Part shown: piece by piece, positions 26,976 through 34,643 of the stretch
Numbering within the stretch: position 1 is the stretch's first letter
Layout: every line of letters starts with the position of its first letter
Source of the DNA: Geothrix sp.
GTDB taxonomy: Bacteria; Acidobacteriota; Holophagae; Holophagales; Holophagaceae
Assembly: GCA_019449415.1 (NCBI GenBank)
Contig: JAGRPP010000010.1
Span: 1 to 55,118, forward strand
DNA: 55,118 nucleotides
Direction: 5' to 3'
The notes under the pieces: generated by a model
Seen by the model: only the letters and a program-made list of their open reading frames with translations
What the model was told of the DNA's origin: nothing
Databases searched by the model: none
Program-made: the position numbers and the translations under genes

Positions 26976-27009
26976 AGCGGCGGGGCGCGTGGACAACCGC
27001 CCCGCCGCT
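26976..27009 (+). terminator. Strong hairpin between receptor and cyanophycinase genes
   Basis: Perfect 12-bp arms AGCGGCGGGGCG (26976-26987) and CGCCCCGCCGCT (26998-27009) with a 10-nt loop. No T-run follows, and the cyanophycinase ATG comes 18 bp later. It is better read as a partial terminator or a 3'-end stabiliser that lowers expression of downstream enzymes relative to the receptor than as a full stop. Confidence 0.6.
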
Positions 27010-27027
27010 GTGTGATGGGATGGAACC

Positions 27028-27888
27028 ATGAACCGACTTCTTCTCGCCCTCGCCTTCGCCCTGTCCAGCTCGATCCTGGCGGCCGGGGGCCCGGTCCCGG
27101 CTCCCCCGGCCCCAGCTCCCAAGGGCACCCTCGTCATCGTCGGCGGCGGCGGCATGCCCGCGGTGATCCTCGAGGCCTTCCTGCAGGCCTCCGGGGGAAG
27201 GGGCGGGGTGGTGGGCATCGTGCCGACCTCCACCAGCGATCCCGACGGCGCCCTCCGGGAGTGGAAGGCCGACCTGGAGCAGGCGGGGCTCACCATGGTC
27301 CCCCTCGACATCCGCACGCGGGAGGATGCCTCGGACCCGGCCCTCCTCGACCGCGCCCGGCGCTGCACCGGCTTCTGGTTCTCGGGAGGGGACCAGAATC
27401 TCGTGGGCGACAAGATCGTGGGCACCCCGTTCCAGCAGCTCGTGCTCGCCCGCTATGCGGCCGGGGCCGGTGTCGGCGGCACCAGCGCCGGCGCGGCCAT
27501 CATGTCGAAGGTGATGCTCACGGGCGAGGACCGGAACGGCAAGGAGGCCCTCACGGAATTCGGGCCCGGGGCCTACCGCACCCGGGAGGGCATGGGGTTC
27601 CTGCCGGAGCGGGTGGTCGTGGATCAGCACTTCCTGCGCCGGGGTCGGGAGAACCGCCTCTTCAGCCTCATCATGGAGCGCCGCGACCACCTGGGCCTCG
27701 GCATCGACGAGGCCACGGCCCTGGTGGTGAAGGCCGGGAAGGCCGTGGTCCTGGGGGAGCGGGCGGTGATGGTCTTCGACCCTTCGGACATGACCGCCGA
27801 CGGGTCCTCCTTCTGGGACCTCCGCATCCACCTCCTCCGCCCGGGACAGGCCATCGACCTGGCCACGCGCAAGGTCTACCAGCGATGA
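27028..27888 (+). CDS. Cyanophycinase, exported (peptidase family S51)
   Basis: 286 residues. A signal peptide (MNRLLLALAFALSSSILAAG) followed by a proline-rich linker precedes a class-I-glutaminase-like S51 domain. Catalytic residues are visible: Ser153 in GGTSAGAA, His201 in VDQHFLRRGR, Gln123 in SGGDQN, and the GIDEATAL acidic motif. Cyanophycinases cut the aspartate-backbone polymer cyanophycin into beta-Asp-Arg (or beta-Asp-Lys) dipeptides; exported ones feed on polymer from outside. The stop overlaps the next ATG (ATGA). No cyanophycin synthetase is in the window, so a scavenging role is likely. Confidence 0.92.
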   Translation: MNRLLLALAFALSSSILAAGGPVPAPPAPAPKGTLVIVGGGGMPAVILEAFLQASGGRGGVVGIVPTSTSDPDGALREWKADLEQAGLTMVPLDIRTREDASDPALLDRARRCTGFWFSGGDQNLVGDKIVGTPFQQLVLARYAAGAGVGGTSAGAAIMSKVMLTGEDRNGKEALTEFGPGAYRTREGMGFLPERVVVDQHFLRRGRENRLFSLIMERRDHLGLGIDEATALVVKAGKAVVLGERAVMVFDPSDMTADGSSFWDLRIHLLRPGQAIDLATRKVYQR

Positions 27889-29378
27889 CCGGCGCGGGCT
27901 TCTTGCGTTCCGTTCCGGTCCTCCTGCTGCTCGCGCTGCCGGGGCTCGCCGAGTCCCTTCAGGCGCCCTTCCCGAAAGACCACCGGGCCCTGCGCCGGAC
28001 GGTGACCTATGGGGAGATGGTGGCGTTTCTCGAACGCGTGGCCAAGCCGGGCTTCATCACCGTCAGCGAGGAGGGCCAGAGCACCCAGGGCCGCAAGCTC
28101 CTGCTGGTCCGGCTCAACCGGGGCGGTGCCAAGGCCCGCTTCCGGGTGTTCTTCTACGCCCAGCAGCATGGGGACGAGGTGGCGGGCAAGGACGCCCTGC
28201 TCACCCTGGTGCGCGACCTGGCCGAGCGCCCCGACCTCCTCCCGGAGGATGTGGACCTCTACCTGATGCCCATGCTCAATCCCGACGGGGCCGAAGCCCA
28301 CCAGCGGGTCAACGGGGCGGGCGCGGACCTGAACCGTGACCACCTCCTCCTGGCCCAGCCCGAAACCCGCACCCTCCACCGGGTGGCGCGCCGCATCCGG
28401 CCGCACCTCGCCGTGGATGGCCACGAGTTCGGACGGGACGGGGAAAGCTACGCCGCCAAGGGCTGGGAGGCCTGGCCCATCATCACCATGGATGCGGCGA
28501 ACCATCCCCTGATCCCGCCGTACCTCAAGACCCCCGGGCTGGCAGCCGTGGCCTCCGCCGCGCCCCTCCAGAAAAAGGCCGGGCACCCCTACGCCCGCTA
28601 CAGCGTGGGCGGGCCGCCCCCCGACGAGGAGACCCGGCCCTCCACGCCGGAAGTGGACGACGGCCGCAACGGCATGGGTACGCTGGGGGCCCTCTCCTTC
28701 ATCATCGAAGCCGGCGTCCGCCACCGCGCCGCCGATCCCCAGGCCGACCTGGGCGAGCGGGTGGACGGCTATCGCATCCTCTACCGCCACCTGCTCGGTG
28801 ACCGGGCCTGGCGCGACCGGGTCCGGGCGCTTTCGGAGCGGGCCCGCCGGGAGCCCCTGCCTCCCTTCATCGCCACCAATGTCTTCTGGGCCAACCTCGG
28901 CGGCCAGACCCGGTCGGTGCCGGTCCGCGAAGTGGCCACCGGCCGCACGGTGGAGGTGCCCACCGCCAACGCCATGACCGATCTCGTGGTGAAGGGCAGC
29001 GTGCCCACCCCCAGGGCCTACGCCATCGAGCCCGCGGCCGCCGCGCGCTTCATCCCGGTAATGGAGGCCCAGGGCCTGCACTGGGAGACCCTGGCCGCGC
29101 CCCGCCGGGCGCCGGGGGAACGGGTCCGCCTGCTCCGCCTCGAAGCACCCTACGACGACCTGTACCAGCGGTACAAGGACCGCCAGATCGTCCAGCGCCA
29201 GTCCCTCTCGGAGCTCGATCTGCCCGCGGGAACGCTCATCGTCCCCCTCGACCAGGACTTGGCCCGACGGGCCATCCAGGTGCTCGAGCCCTGCCTGCTC
29301 TATGGCCTCTACGGCTATCCCGGCTTCCGCGACCTGGCGGTCCCCGGCGCCGACCTGCCCGTCTCCCGTCTCTTCTGA
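27885..29378 (+). CDS. Exported M14-family zinc carboxypeptidase
   Basis: 497 residues, N-terminal hydrophobic signal (FLRSVPVLLLLALPGLAES). Zinc ligands His95 and Glu98 (QQHGDEVAGKD) and His180 (VDGHEFGRD), catalytic Glu275 (SFIIEAGV), and LNRDHLLL as probable substrate-carboxylate contact. The C-terminal 150 residues are an extra beta-rich domain ending in a carboxy-terminal LYGYPGFRDLAV. It is translationally coupled to cyanophycinase. In this setting it may remove Arg/Lys or process beta-aspartyl peptides; a dipeptide hydrolase named CphZ is known in cyanophycin clusters, and whether this enzyme belongs to the same family needs comparison. Confidence 0.85.
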   Translation: MTGAGFLRSVPVLLLLALPGLAESLQAPFPKDHRALRRTVTYGEMVAFLERVAKPGFITVSEEGQSTQGRKLLLVRLNRGGAKARFRVFFYAQQHGDEVAGKDALLTLVRDLAERPDLLPEDVDLYLMPMLNPDGAEAHQRVNGAGADLNRDHLLLAQPETRTLHRVARRIRPHLAVDGHEFGRDGESYAAKGWEAWPIITMDAANHPLIPPYLKTPGLAAVASAAPLQKKAGHPYARYSVGGPPPDEETRPSTPEVDDGRNGMGTLGALSFIIEAGVRHRAADPQADLGERVDGYRILYRHLLGDRAWRDRVRALSERARREPLPPFIATNVFWANLGGQTRSVPVREVATGRTVEVPTANAMTDLVVKGSVPTPRAYAIEPAAAARFIPVMEAQGLHWETLAAPRRAPGERVRLLRLEAPYDDLYQRYKDRQIVQRQSLSELDLPAGTLIVPLDQDLARRAIQVLEPCLLYGLYGYPGFRDLAVPGADLPVSRLF

Positions 29379-29414
29379 ACCCGCTGCCGGCCGCGCGGCC
29401 TGGCTGGAGTCCCC

Positions 29415-30581
29415 ATGCTGCTCCTGATCAAGAATGCCGATGTCTACGCCCCGGAGCCCGGAGGGCGCTGCGACCTGCTCATCGGAGGCGGGAAGATCCT
29501 GCTCATGGAGCCGGACATCCGCATCCCCAAGAAGCACTGCGAGGTGGTGGACGCCCGGAACTTCAAGGCGGTGCCGGGCTTCATCGACGGCCATGTGCAC
29601 ATCATGGGCGGCGGCGGTGAAGGGGGATTCGCCACCCGGACGCCGGACCTGCCCCTCACCGACGCCATCTTCGGCGGCGTCACCACCGTGGTGGGCTGCC
29701 TGGGCACGGACGGCTACACGCGGAACATGGCGGGTCTGCTGGCCAAGGCCAAGGGGCTGGAAGAGGAGGGCCTCAGCACCTTCGTCTATTCAGGGTCCTA
29801 CGGCCTGCCCCTGCGCACCCTCATGCCCTCTCTTGAGGAGGACCTCCTCTTCATCGACAAGGTCATCGGCGCCGGGGAAGTGGCCCTCTCCGACCACCGC
29901 TCCAGCCAACCCACCTTCGAGGCCTTCGCCCAGGTGGTGGCCATGGCGCGGCGGGGCGGCATGCTGTCCGGCAAGGCGGGCATCGTCAATGTCCACCTGG
30001 GGGACGGGCCCCGGGGCCTCGACTTCCTGCGGCGCATCCTCGCCGAGACTGAGCTGGCCGCCACCCAGATGTGGCCCACCCACATCAACCGCAACCCCCG
30101 CCTCTTCGAGGAGGGCATCGCCTACGCCAAGGGCGGCGGGTTCGTGGACTTCACCACCTCCACCCTGCCCTCGTACCTCGAGGACGGCGAGATCCCCTGC
30201 GCCAAAGCCCTGCGCCGCATGCTGGAGGCCGGCGTGGATCCCGGCCAGATCACCTTCACCTCCGACGGCCAGGGCAGCCTGCCGGACTGGGACCCCAGCG
30301 GCCGCCTGCAGGAGATCTCCGTGGGCCGGGTCACCTCCCTGTTCCCCGCCGTGCGGCAGGCCGTGCTAGAGGAGGGCATTCCCCTGGAGACCGCCCTCCG
30401 CATGGTCACCGCCAATCCGGCCCGCATCCTCAAGCTCCGGACCAAGGGGAGGCTCGCGGTCGGTATGGACGCGGACCTGGTCCTGCTCGATCCCAAGGAT
30501 CTGGAGATCCGCACCGTGGTGGCCAAGGGCCGGCTCCTCATGAAGGGCGGGCGCCTCCTGGCCAAGGGGATGTTCCAGTGA
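29415..30581 (+). CDS. iadA: Isoaspartyl (beta-aspartyl) dipeptidase
   Basis: 388 residues, same length as E. coli IadA, amidohydrolase fold, cytoplasmic. Metal ligands by motif: His60 and His62 (GFIDGHVHIMG), a His in NVHLGDG, a His in WPTHINRN, and the catalytic Asp in FTSDGQGS. The bridging position that I recall as carbamylated Lys162 in E. coli appears as Glu155 here (GAGEVALSDHRSS). The enzyme splits beta-Asp-X dipeptides and is a known second step after cyanophycinase. GGAG six bases before ATG 29415. Its stop overlaps the carrier start (GTGA). Confidence 0.92.
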   Translation: MLLLIKNADVYAPEPGGRCDLLIGGGKILLMEPDIRIPKKHCEVVDARNFKAVPGFIDGHVHIMGGGGEGGFATRTPDLPLTDAIFGGVTTVVGCLGTDGYTRNMAGLLAKAKGLEEEGLSTFVYSGSYGLPLRTLMPSLEEDLLFIDKVIGAGEVALSDHRSSQPTFEAFAQVVAMARRGGMLSGKAGIVNVHLGDGPRGLDFLRRILAETELAATQMWPTHINRNPRLFEEGIAYAKGGGFVDFTTSTLPSYLEDGEIPCAKALRRMLEAGVDPGQITFTSDGQGSLPDWDPSGRLQEISVGRVTSLFPAVRQAVLEEGIPLETALRMVTANPARILKLRTKGRLAVGMDADLVLLDPKDLEIRTVVAKGRLLMKGGRLLAKGMFQ

Positions 30582-32041
30582 ACGCCCGGGAACGCGGCGC
30601 CCGGCCGAAGCCTCCGGCGCCGACGCCAGCGCCTTCCGCAGGGCTGAAGATGCCCCACACCCTCGTGATCGTGGGGGCCCTCATCGTGCTGGTGCTGATC
30701 CTCTCCTGGATCGTGCCTTCGGGCGAATTCCAGCGCATCGAGAAGGTGCTGCCGGACGGCGGCCGCCTGAAGGTGCCCGTGGATGGCACCTTCCAGCGGC
30801 TCCCCAAGACCTACCTGGGCCTGCAGACCCTCTTCCTCGCCCCCATCAAGGGCTTCCTGGACGGCGCGGGGCTGATCTCCTTCCTGCTCATCATCGGGGG
30901 CAGCTTCGCCATCTTCCAGGAGACCGGTGCCGTGGAGCAGGGCATCAAGCGGCTCATGGTCCATGTGCGGCGCCACCCGGTACTCGAGATGTTCTTCATC
31001 CCGGTGCTGATGACCGTGTTCTCCCTGGCCGGGGCCGTGTTCGGCATGGCGGAGGAACTGATCCCCTTCATCGTCATCTTCATCGCCCTCTCCCGCGCGC
31101 TGGGCTACGACTCCATCGTCGGCACCGCCATCCCCTTCCTGGGGGCCGCGGCGGGCTTCGCCTGCGCCTTCTTCAACCCCTTCACCGTGGGGGTGGCCCA
31201 GGGCATCGCGGGGGTTCCCATCTACTCGGGCCTGGCCTACCGGGTGGGGGCTTGGGTGGTGGCAACCGGCGTGGTCATTGCCTATGTGATGATCTACGCC
31301 GCCAAGATCAAGCGGAACCCGGAGCTGAGCCCGGTGCGCGACATCGACCTGGCCCGCGTCTCCACAGCCCCCGCGGGAACCGGAGACGCCTGGAACGCCA
31401 CCCACATCCTCGCGCTCCTCACCTTCCTCGGCGCCCTGATCCTGCTGGTCTGGGGCGTCCTGAAATACCAGTGGTACCTGGAGGCCATCGCAGCCCTGTT
31501 CCTGGGCATGGGCATACTCATCGGGCTCATCAGCCGCATGGGCCCCAGCGCCATCGCGAAGCACTTCGTGGCCGGCGCCAAGGACATGGTGGGTGTGGTG
31601 TTCATCGTGGCCTGTGCCCGGGCCCTGCTGGTCATCGCCAACGACGCCCGGATCATGGACACCCTGCTGCTCTACGGCTCCACCGCCATCCGCGTGCTGC
31701 CCGCCGCCCTCACCGCCCAGGTGATGTTCCTGGTGCAGTGCGTCATCAACTTCTTCATCCACTCGGGCACCTCTCAGGCCGCCCTCACCATGCCCGTGCT
31801 GGCCCCCCTGTCGGATCTCGTGGGCATCACGCGCCAGACCTGCGTATACAGCTTCGCCCTGTCCGAGCTCATCAACCCGATCCTGCCCACCAGCGCCGTG
31901 ACCATGGGCGTGCTGGGCGCCGCGAAGATCCCCTGGGAGCGGTGGGCCCGCTGGTTCCTGCCCCTCATGCTCATCCTCGTGGTGCTCGCCTTCCTGCTGC
32001 TGGTGCCGCCCACCCTGCTGTTCCACTGGGGCCCCGTGTGA
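30578..32041 (+). CDS. YfcC/DcuC-superfamily carrier
   Basis: 487 residues with about 12 membrane helices after a short Pro/Ala-rich N-terminus. GAVFGMAEELIPFIVIFIAL and FFNPFTVGVAQGIAGVPIYSG are typical of the YfcC family, which groups with C4-dicarboxylate and basic amino acid antiporters; the C-terminal GTSQAALTMPVLAPLSDLVG and LSELINPILPTSAVTMGVLG are its repeat-hairpin signatures. GTG 30578 overlaps the dipeptidase stop. In this operon it probably moves beta-aspartyl dipeptides, aspartate or arginine across the inner membrane. It encodes the only inner-membrane transporter in the locus. Confidence 0.88.
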   Translation: MNARERGARPKPPAPTPAPSAGLKMPHTLVIVGALIVLVLILSWIVPSGEFQRIEKVLPDGGRLKVPVDGTFQRLPKTYLGLQTLFLAPIKGFLDGAGLISFLLIIGGSFAIFQETGAVEQGIKRLMVHVRRHPVLEMFFIPVLMTVFSLAGAVFGMAEELIPFIVIFIALSRALGYDSIVGTAIPFLGAAAGFACAFFNPFTVGVAQGIAGVPIYSGLAYRVGAWVVATGVVIAYVMIYAAKIKRNPELSPVRDIDLARVSTAPAGTGDAWNATHILALLTFLGALILLVWGVLKYQWYLEAIAALFLGMGILIGLISRMGPSAIAKHFVAGAKDMVGVVFIVACARALLVIANDARIMDTLLLYGSTAIRVLPAALTAQVMFLVQCVINFFIHSGTSQAALTMPVLAPLSDLVGITRQTCVYSFALSELINPILPTSAVTMGVLGAAKIPWERWARWFLPLMLILVVLAFLLLVPPTLLFHWGPV

Positions 32042-33600
32042 GGCGTTCCCTCGCCCTTCTCGCCCTGCTGGGGAGTGCCCTCCTCGCCCAGGGCCCGGAG
32101 GGGGACTTCGTCCGCGCCCGGCGTCCCGAGCCCCTTCCCCCCGGCCTTCAAGCCGCGGTGGACGATCTGGACGCGACCCGCCTCACCCGCCACATGGCCT
32201 TCCTCACGGATCCCCAGCGGGAGGGCCGTGGCCTCGGCACCCGGGGTCTGGAGGCCGCCGCCCGCTACCTCGCGAGTCAGCTGAAGGCGGCGGGCATCCC
32301 TCCCGCAGGGGCCTCCTACTTCCAGACCGTGCCCCTGCGCGAGGTGCGGCCGGAACCCGGCGCCGTGCAACTGGTCCTTCATTCCCCGGCGGCTTCCAGA
32401 ACCTTGGTCTTCCAGGGCGGCCAGGCGGCCGTGCTGCCGCCTACGGAGCCCGGCACGCTCGAGGGCTCCCTGGTCTTCGCCGGCTACGGCATCCAGGAAC
32501 CCGCCCTGGGTCATGACGACTTCCGGGGCCTCGAGGTGCGGGGCAAGGTGGTGGTCTTCCGGGCCGGCTGCCCGCCTGGCGCGGCCTGGCAGAAGCCGGA
32601 GCTCGTGGCGAAGTACGCCTCCGAGTGGACGACGGATCGCTACGACAGTCGACTGGCCCTGCTGGAGAAGCTCGGCGCCCGGGCCGCCATCGCTCTGGAA
32701 GAAGATCTGGAGCGCCGACTGGCCGAAGGCCAGGAACCCGCCCGGCCCTACTTCCTCGCGGAGCCTGGTGCCCCGGCTCCCGGCGAACCGCCCCTGGCGC
32801 GGGTGGCGCTGACGGCGGAGCTCCGTGCCCTCCTCGCCCCCGGCCTAGAAGGCACGGCCACCCTCCTCACGCGCGGCCGGGTCCGGACCTTCCGATCCTT
32901 CAATGTGCTCGGGAAGCTCGCCGGATCGGACCCGGCGCTGCGCCCGGAGGCTGTCGTCCTGGGGGCCCACTTGGACCACCTCGGCCTGCAGGACGGCCGG
33001 CTGCATCCCGGCGCGGACGACAATGCCTCGGGCGTGGCGGCCCTGCTGGAGCTGGCCCGGTCCATCGCCGCGCGGCCGGTGCGGCCCCGGCGCACCCTCC
33101 TGTTCGCCTTCTGGACCGGCGAGGAGGAAGGCAAGTTCGGGTCGGGCCACTACACCCGGCACCCCGCGTGGCCGCTGGCCGGGACGAAGGCCTACCTGAA
33201 CCTGGACATGATCGCCCACCCCTGGACGCCGGCGGAGCTCAACGCCCTGGCCGCCGGGTCGGGGCTGAAGGATCCCAAGGCCTTCTTCGATGGGCTCGAT
33301 CCCGCCCACTTCGCGGAGCCGGGCCTCTCCCCGGGACCTGGGGACCTGGGCCCGGTGCTCGCCCGGGCCGGCCGCGGCACGGGCATGTCCCTGCACCTGG
33401 ACTGGACGGACGGCCGCAGCGGCGGCAGCGACTACCGCGACTTCGCCCGCCTCGGCGTGCCCTTCGTCCGTTTCTTCGGGAGCTACTTCCCCGGCTACCA
33501 CCAGCCCTCGGACACCCTGGACCGCCTGGATCCCGGGCAGGTGCGCCGCATGGGCCGGCTGGTCCTGGCCACGGCCTGGCTGCTGGCGGACCGTCCGTGA
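32038..33600 (+). CDS. Exported M28-family aminopeptidase with PA domain
   Basis: 520 residues, signal peptide (RRSLALLALLGSALLAQ). An inserted protease-associated region spans about 120-280 (GSLVFAGYGIQEPALGHDDF). The M28 metal site is complete: His311 and Asp313 (GAHLDHLG), Asp in GADDNASG, the EEE motif (WTGEEEGKFGSGHY), Asp in LNLDMIA and the final His in GYHQPSDT. Such enzymes cleave N-terminal amino acids from peptides in the periplasm. GTG 32038 overlaps the previous stop by four bases (GTGA). It is the last gene of the cyanophycin-type locus. Confidence 0.9.
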   Translation: MRRSLALLALLGSALLAQGPEGDFVRARRPEPLPPGLQAAVDDLDATRLTRHMAFLTDPQREGRGLGTRGLEAAARYLASQLKAAGIPPAGASYFQTVPLREVRPEPGAVQLVLHSPAASRTLVFQGGQAAVLPPTEPGTLEGSLVFAGYGIQEPALGHDDFRGLEVRGKVVVFRAGCPPGAAWQKPELVAKYASEWTTDRYDSRLALLEKLGARAAIALEEDLERRLAEGQEPARPYFLAEPGAPAPGEPPLARVALTAELRALLAPGLEGTATLLTRGRVRTFRSFNVLGKLAGSDPALRPEAVVLGAHLDHLGLQDGRLHPGADDNASGVAALLELARSIAARPVRPRRTLLFAFWTGEEEGKFGSGHYTRHPAWPLAGTKAYLNLDMIAHPWTPAELNALAAGSGLKDPKAFFDGLDPAHFAEPGLSPGPGDLGPVLARAGRGTGMSLHLDWTDGRSGGSDYRDFARLGVPFVRFFGSYFPGYHQPSDTLDRLDPGQVRRMGRLVLATAWLLADRP

Positions 33601-33646
33601 TTTTTATCCGGATTTTATTGACGCATTTTTAAACCCGGATAAAAAT
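33600..33646 (+). promoter_or_regulatory. Dyad-flanked promoter before the DUF2239/GIY-YIG pair
   Basis: Perfect 12-bp arms ATTTTTATCCGG (33600-33611) and CCGGATAAAAAT (33635-33646) surround TTGACG (33618-33623). TAAAAA at 33640-33645, inside the right arm, gives a 16-bp spacer as -10. A repressor dimer on these arms would cover the promoter. As a terminator of the upstream gene it is less convincing, since the G+C pairs are at the loop side and no T-run follows the 3' arm. Confidence 0.55.
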
Positions 33647-33669
33647 AGGGGTCTCTTGAATGGAACCCC

Positions 33670-34266
33670 GTGGACGATCGGCTCCTGACCCCCTGCACCG
33701 CCTTCGACGGCCCCCGCCGGATGGCCGCCGGGCCTTTGCGGAGCGTGGCCCTGCGGGTGAAGACGCACCTGGAGACCCATGCCACGGGATCGGTCCTGGT
33801 GTTCGATGACGAGACCGGCCGCGTGGTGGACCTGGATACCCGGGGAACGCCCGAGGAGGTGGTGGCGCGCCTGTCCCCGGTCGCACCGCCCCAGCCCGGC
33901 GAACCGCGTGGACGGGGACGGCCGAAGCTCGGTGTCGTGGCCCGCGAGGTCACCCTGCTCCCCCGGCACTGGGACTGGCTGAACGCCCAGCCCGGAGGCG
34001 CTTCGGTCACCTTGCGCAAGCTGGTGGAAGAGGCGCGCCGGATCGGTGGGGCCGGCGAAGGCAAACGCCAGGCCCAGGACCGCGCCTACCGGTTCATGTC
34101 CGCCCTGGCGGGGAACGAGCCGGGTTATGAAGAGGCGCTCCGCACCCTGTACGCCGCAGACTGGACGGCCTTCCATGCGCACACCCAGGCCTGGCCTGCG
34201 GATGTGCGAGACCACGCGCGCAGGCTGGCCCAGCCGGCATTCCCTGGAGACACCTCCAACCCATGA
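33670..34266 (+). CDS. DUF2239 family protein
   Basis: 198 residues. The sequence TAFDGPRRMAAGPLRSVALRV and LVFDDETGRVVDLDTRG, then GRPKLGVVAREVTLLPRHWDWL, are the conserved blocks of DUF2239, which often comes next to small nuclease or regulator genes; the function is unknown. The RGRGRPKLG piece resembles an AT-hook-like basic patch. GTG 33670 is the likely start; the earlier ATG 33660 is out of frame. It shares an ATGA overlap with the GIY-YIG gene, so the two are made together. Confidence 0.78.
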   Translation: MDDRLLTPCTAFDGPRRMAAGPLRSVALRVKTHLETHATGSVLVFDDETGRVVDLDTRGTPEEVVARLSPVAPPQPGEPRGRGRPKLGVVAREVTLLPRHWDWLNAQPGGASVTLRKLVEEARRIGGAGEGKRQAQDRAYRFMSALAGNEPGYEEALRTLYAADWTAFHAHTQAWPADVRDHARRLAQPAFPGDTSNP

Positions 34267-34643
34267 GCGAAACCTTCGATCGGAAAGCGGCGCTCCGCGC
34301 CTACAAGGCCCGCAGGCCCCGGCCGGGCATCTACGCGGTGCGCCACCTGGAGACGGGCCGGGCCTGGGCCGACGCGAGCCCGAACCTCGACACCACCCAG
34401 AACGGCCTGTGGCTCCGGCTCCAGCAGGGGCGCCACCTGGACCGGGACCTGCAGGCGGCGTGGAACCGATGGGGCGAGGCCGCCTTCGACTATGTGATCC
34501 TCGAGGCCCTCGAGGAGGAGATGAACCCGCTGGTGCTCAAGGAGACCCTCAAGGCCAAGCGAGCCGAATGGATCGCCCTCCTGGCCGCCGCCGGCGAAGA
34601 TCCCCTCACGGAAGTTCGACCTCCGCGTACCAGCCCCGGCTGA
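34263..34643 (+). CDS. GIY-YIG-like nuclease-fold protein
   Basis: 126 residues. RPGIYAVRHLETGRAWADASPN is a GIY-YIG core in which the second tyrosine-containing motif is degenerate (the usual YIG is replaced by WAD), so nuclease activity is doubtful. The helical part LWLRLQQGRHLDRDLQAAWN and FDYVILEALEEE follow the small stand-alone subfamily. Its 3' end overlaps the convergent CapA gene by 38 bases. With DUF2239 it forms a conserved-looking two-gene unit. Confidence 0.7.
   Translation: MSETFDRKAALRAYKARRPRPGIYAVRHLETGRAWADASPNLDTTQNGLWLRLQQGRHLDRDLQAAWNRWGEAAFDYVILEALEEEMNPLVLKETLKAKRAEWIALLAAAGEDPLTEVRPPRTSPG

Noticed and set aside
33600..33646. Intrinsic terminator of the M28 gene
   Set aside because: G+C pairs lie near the loop and no T-run follows the 3' arm; the TTGACG between the arms makes a promoter/operator more likely.
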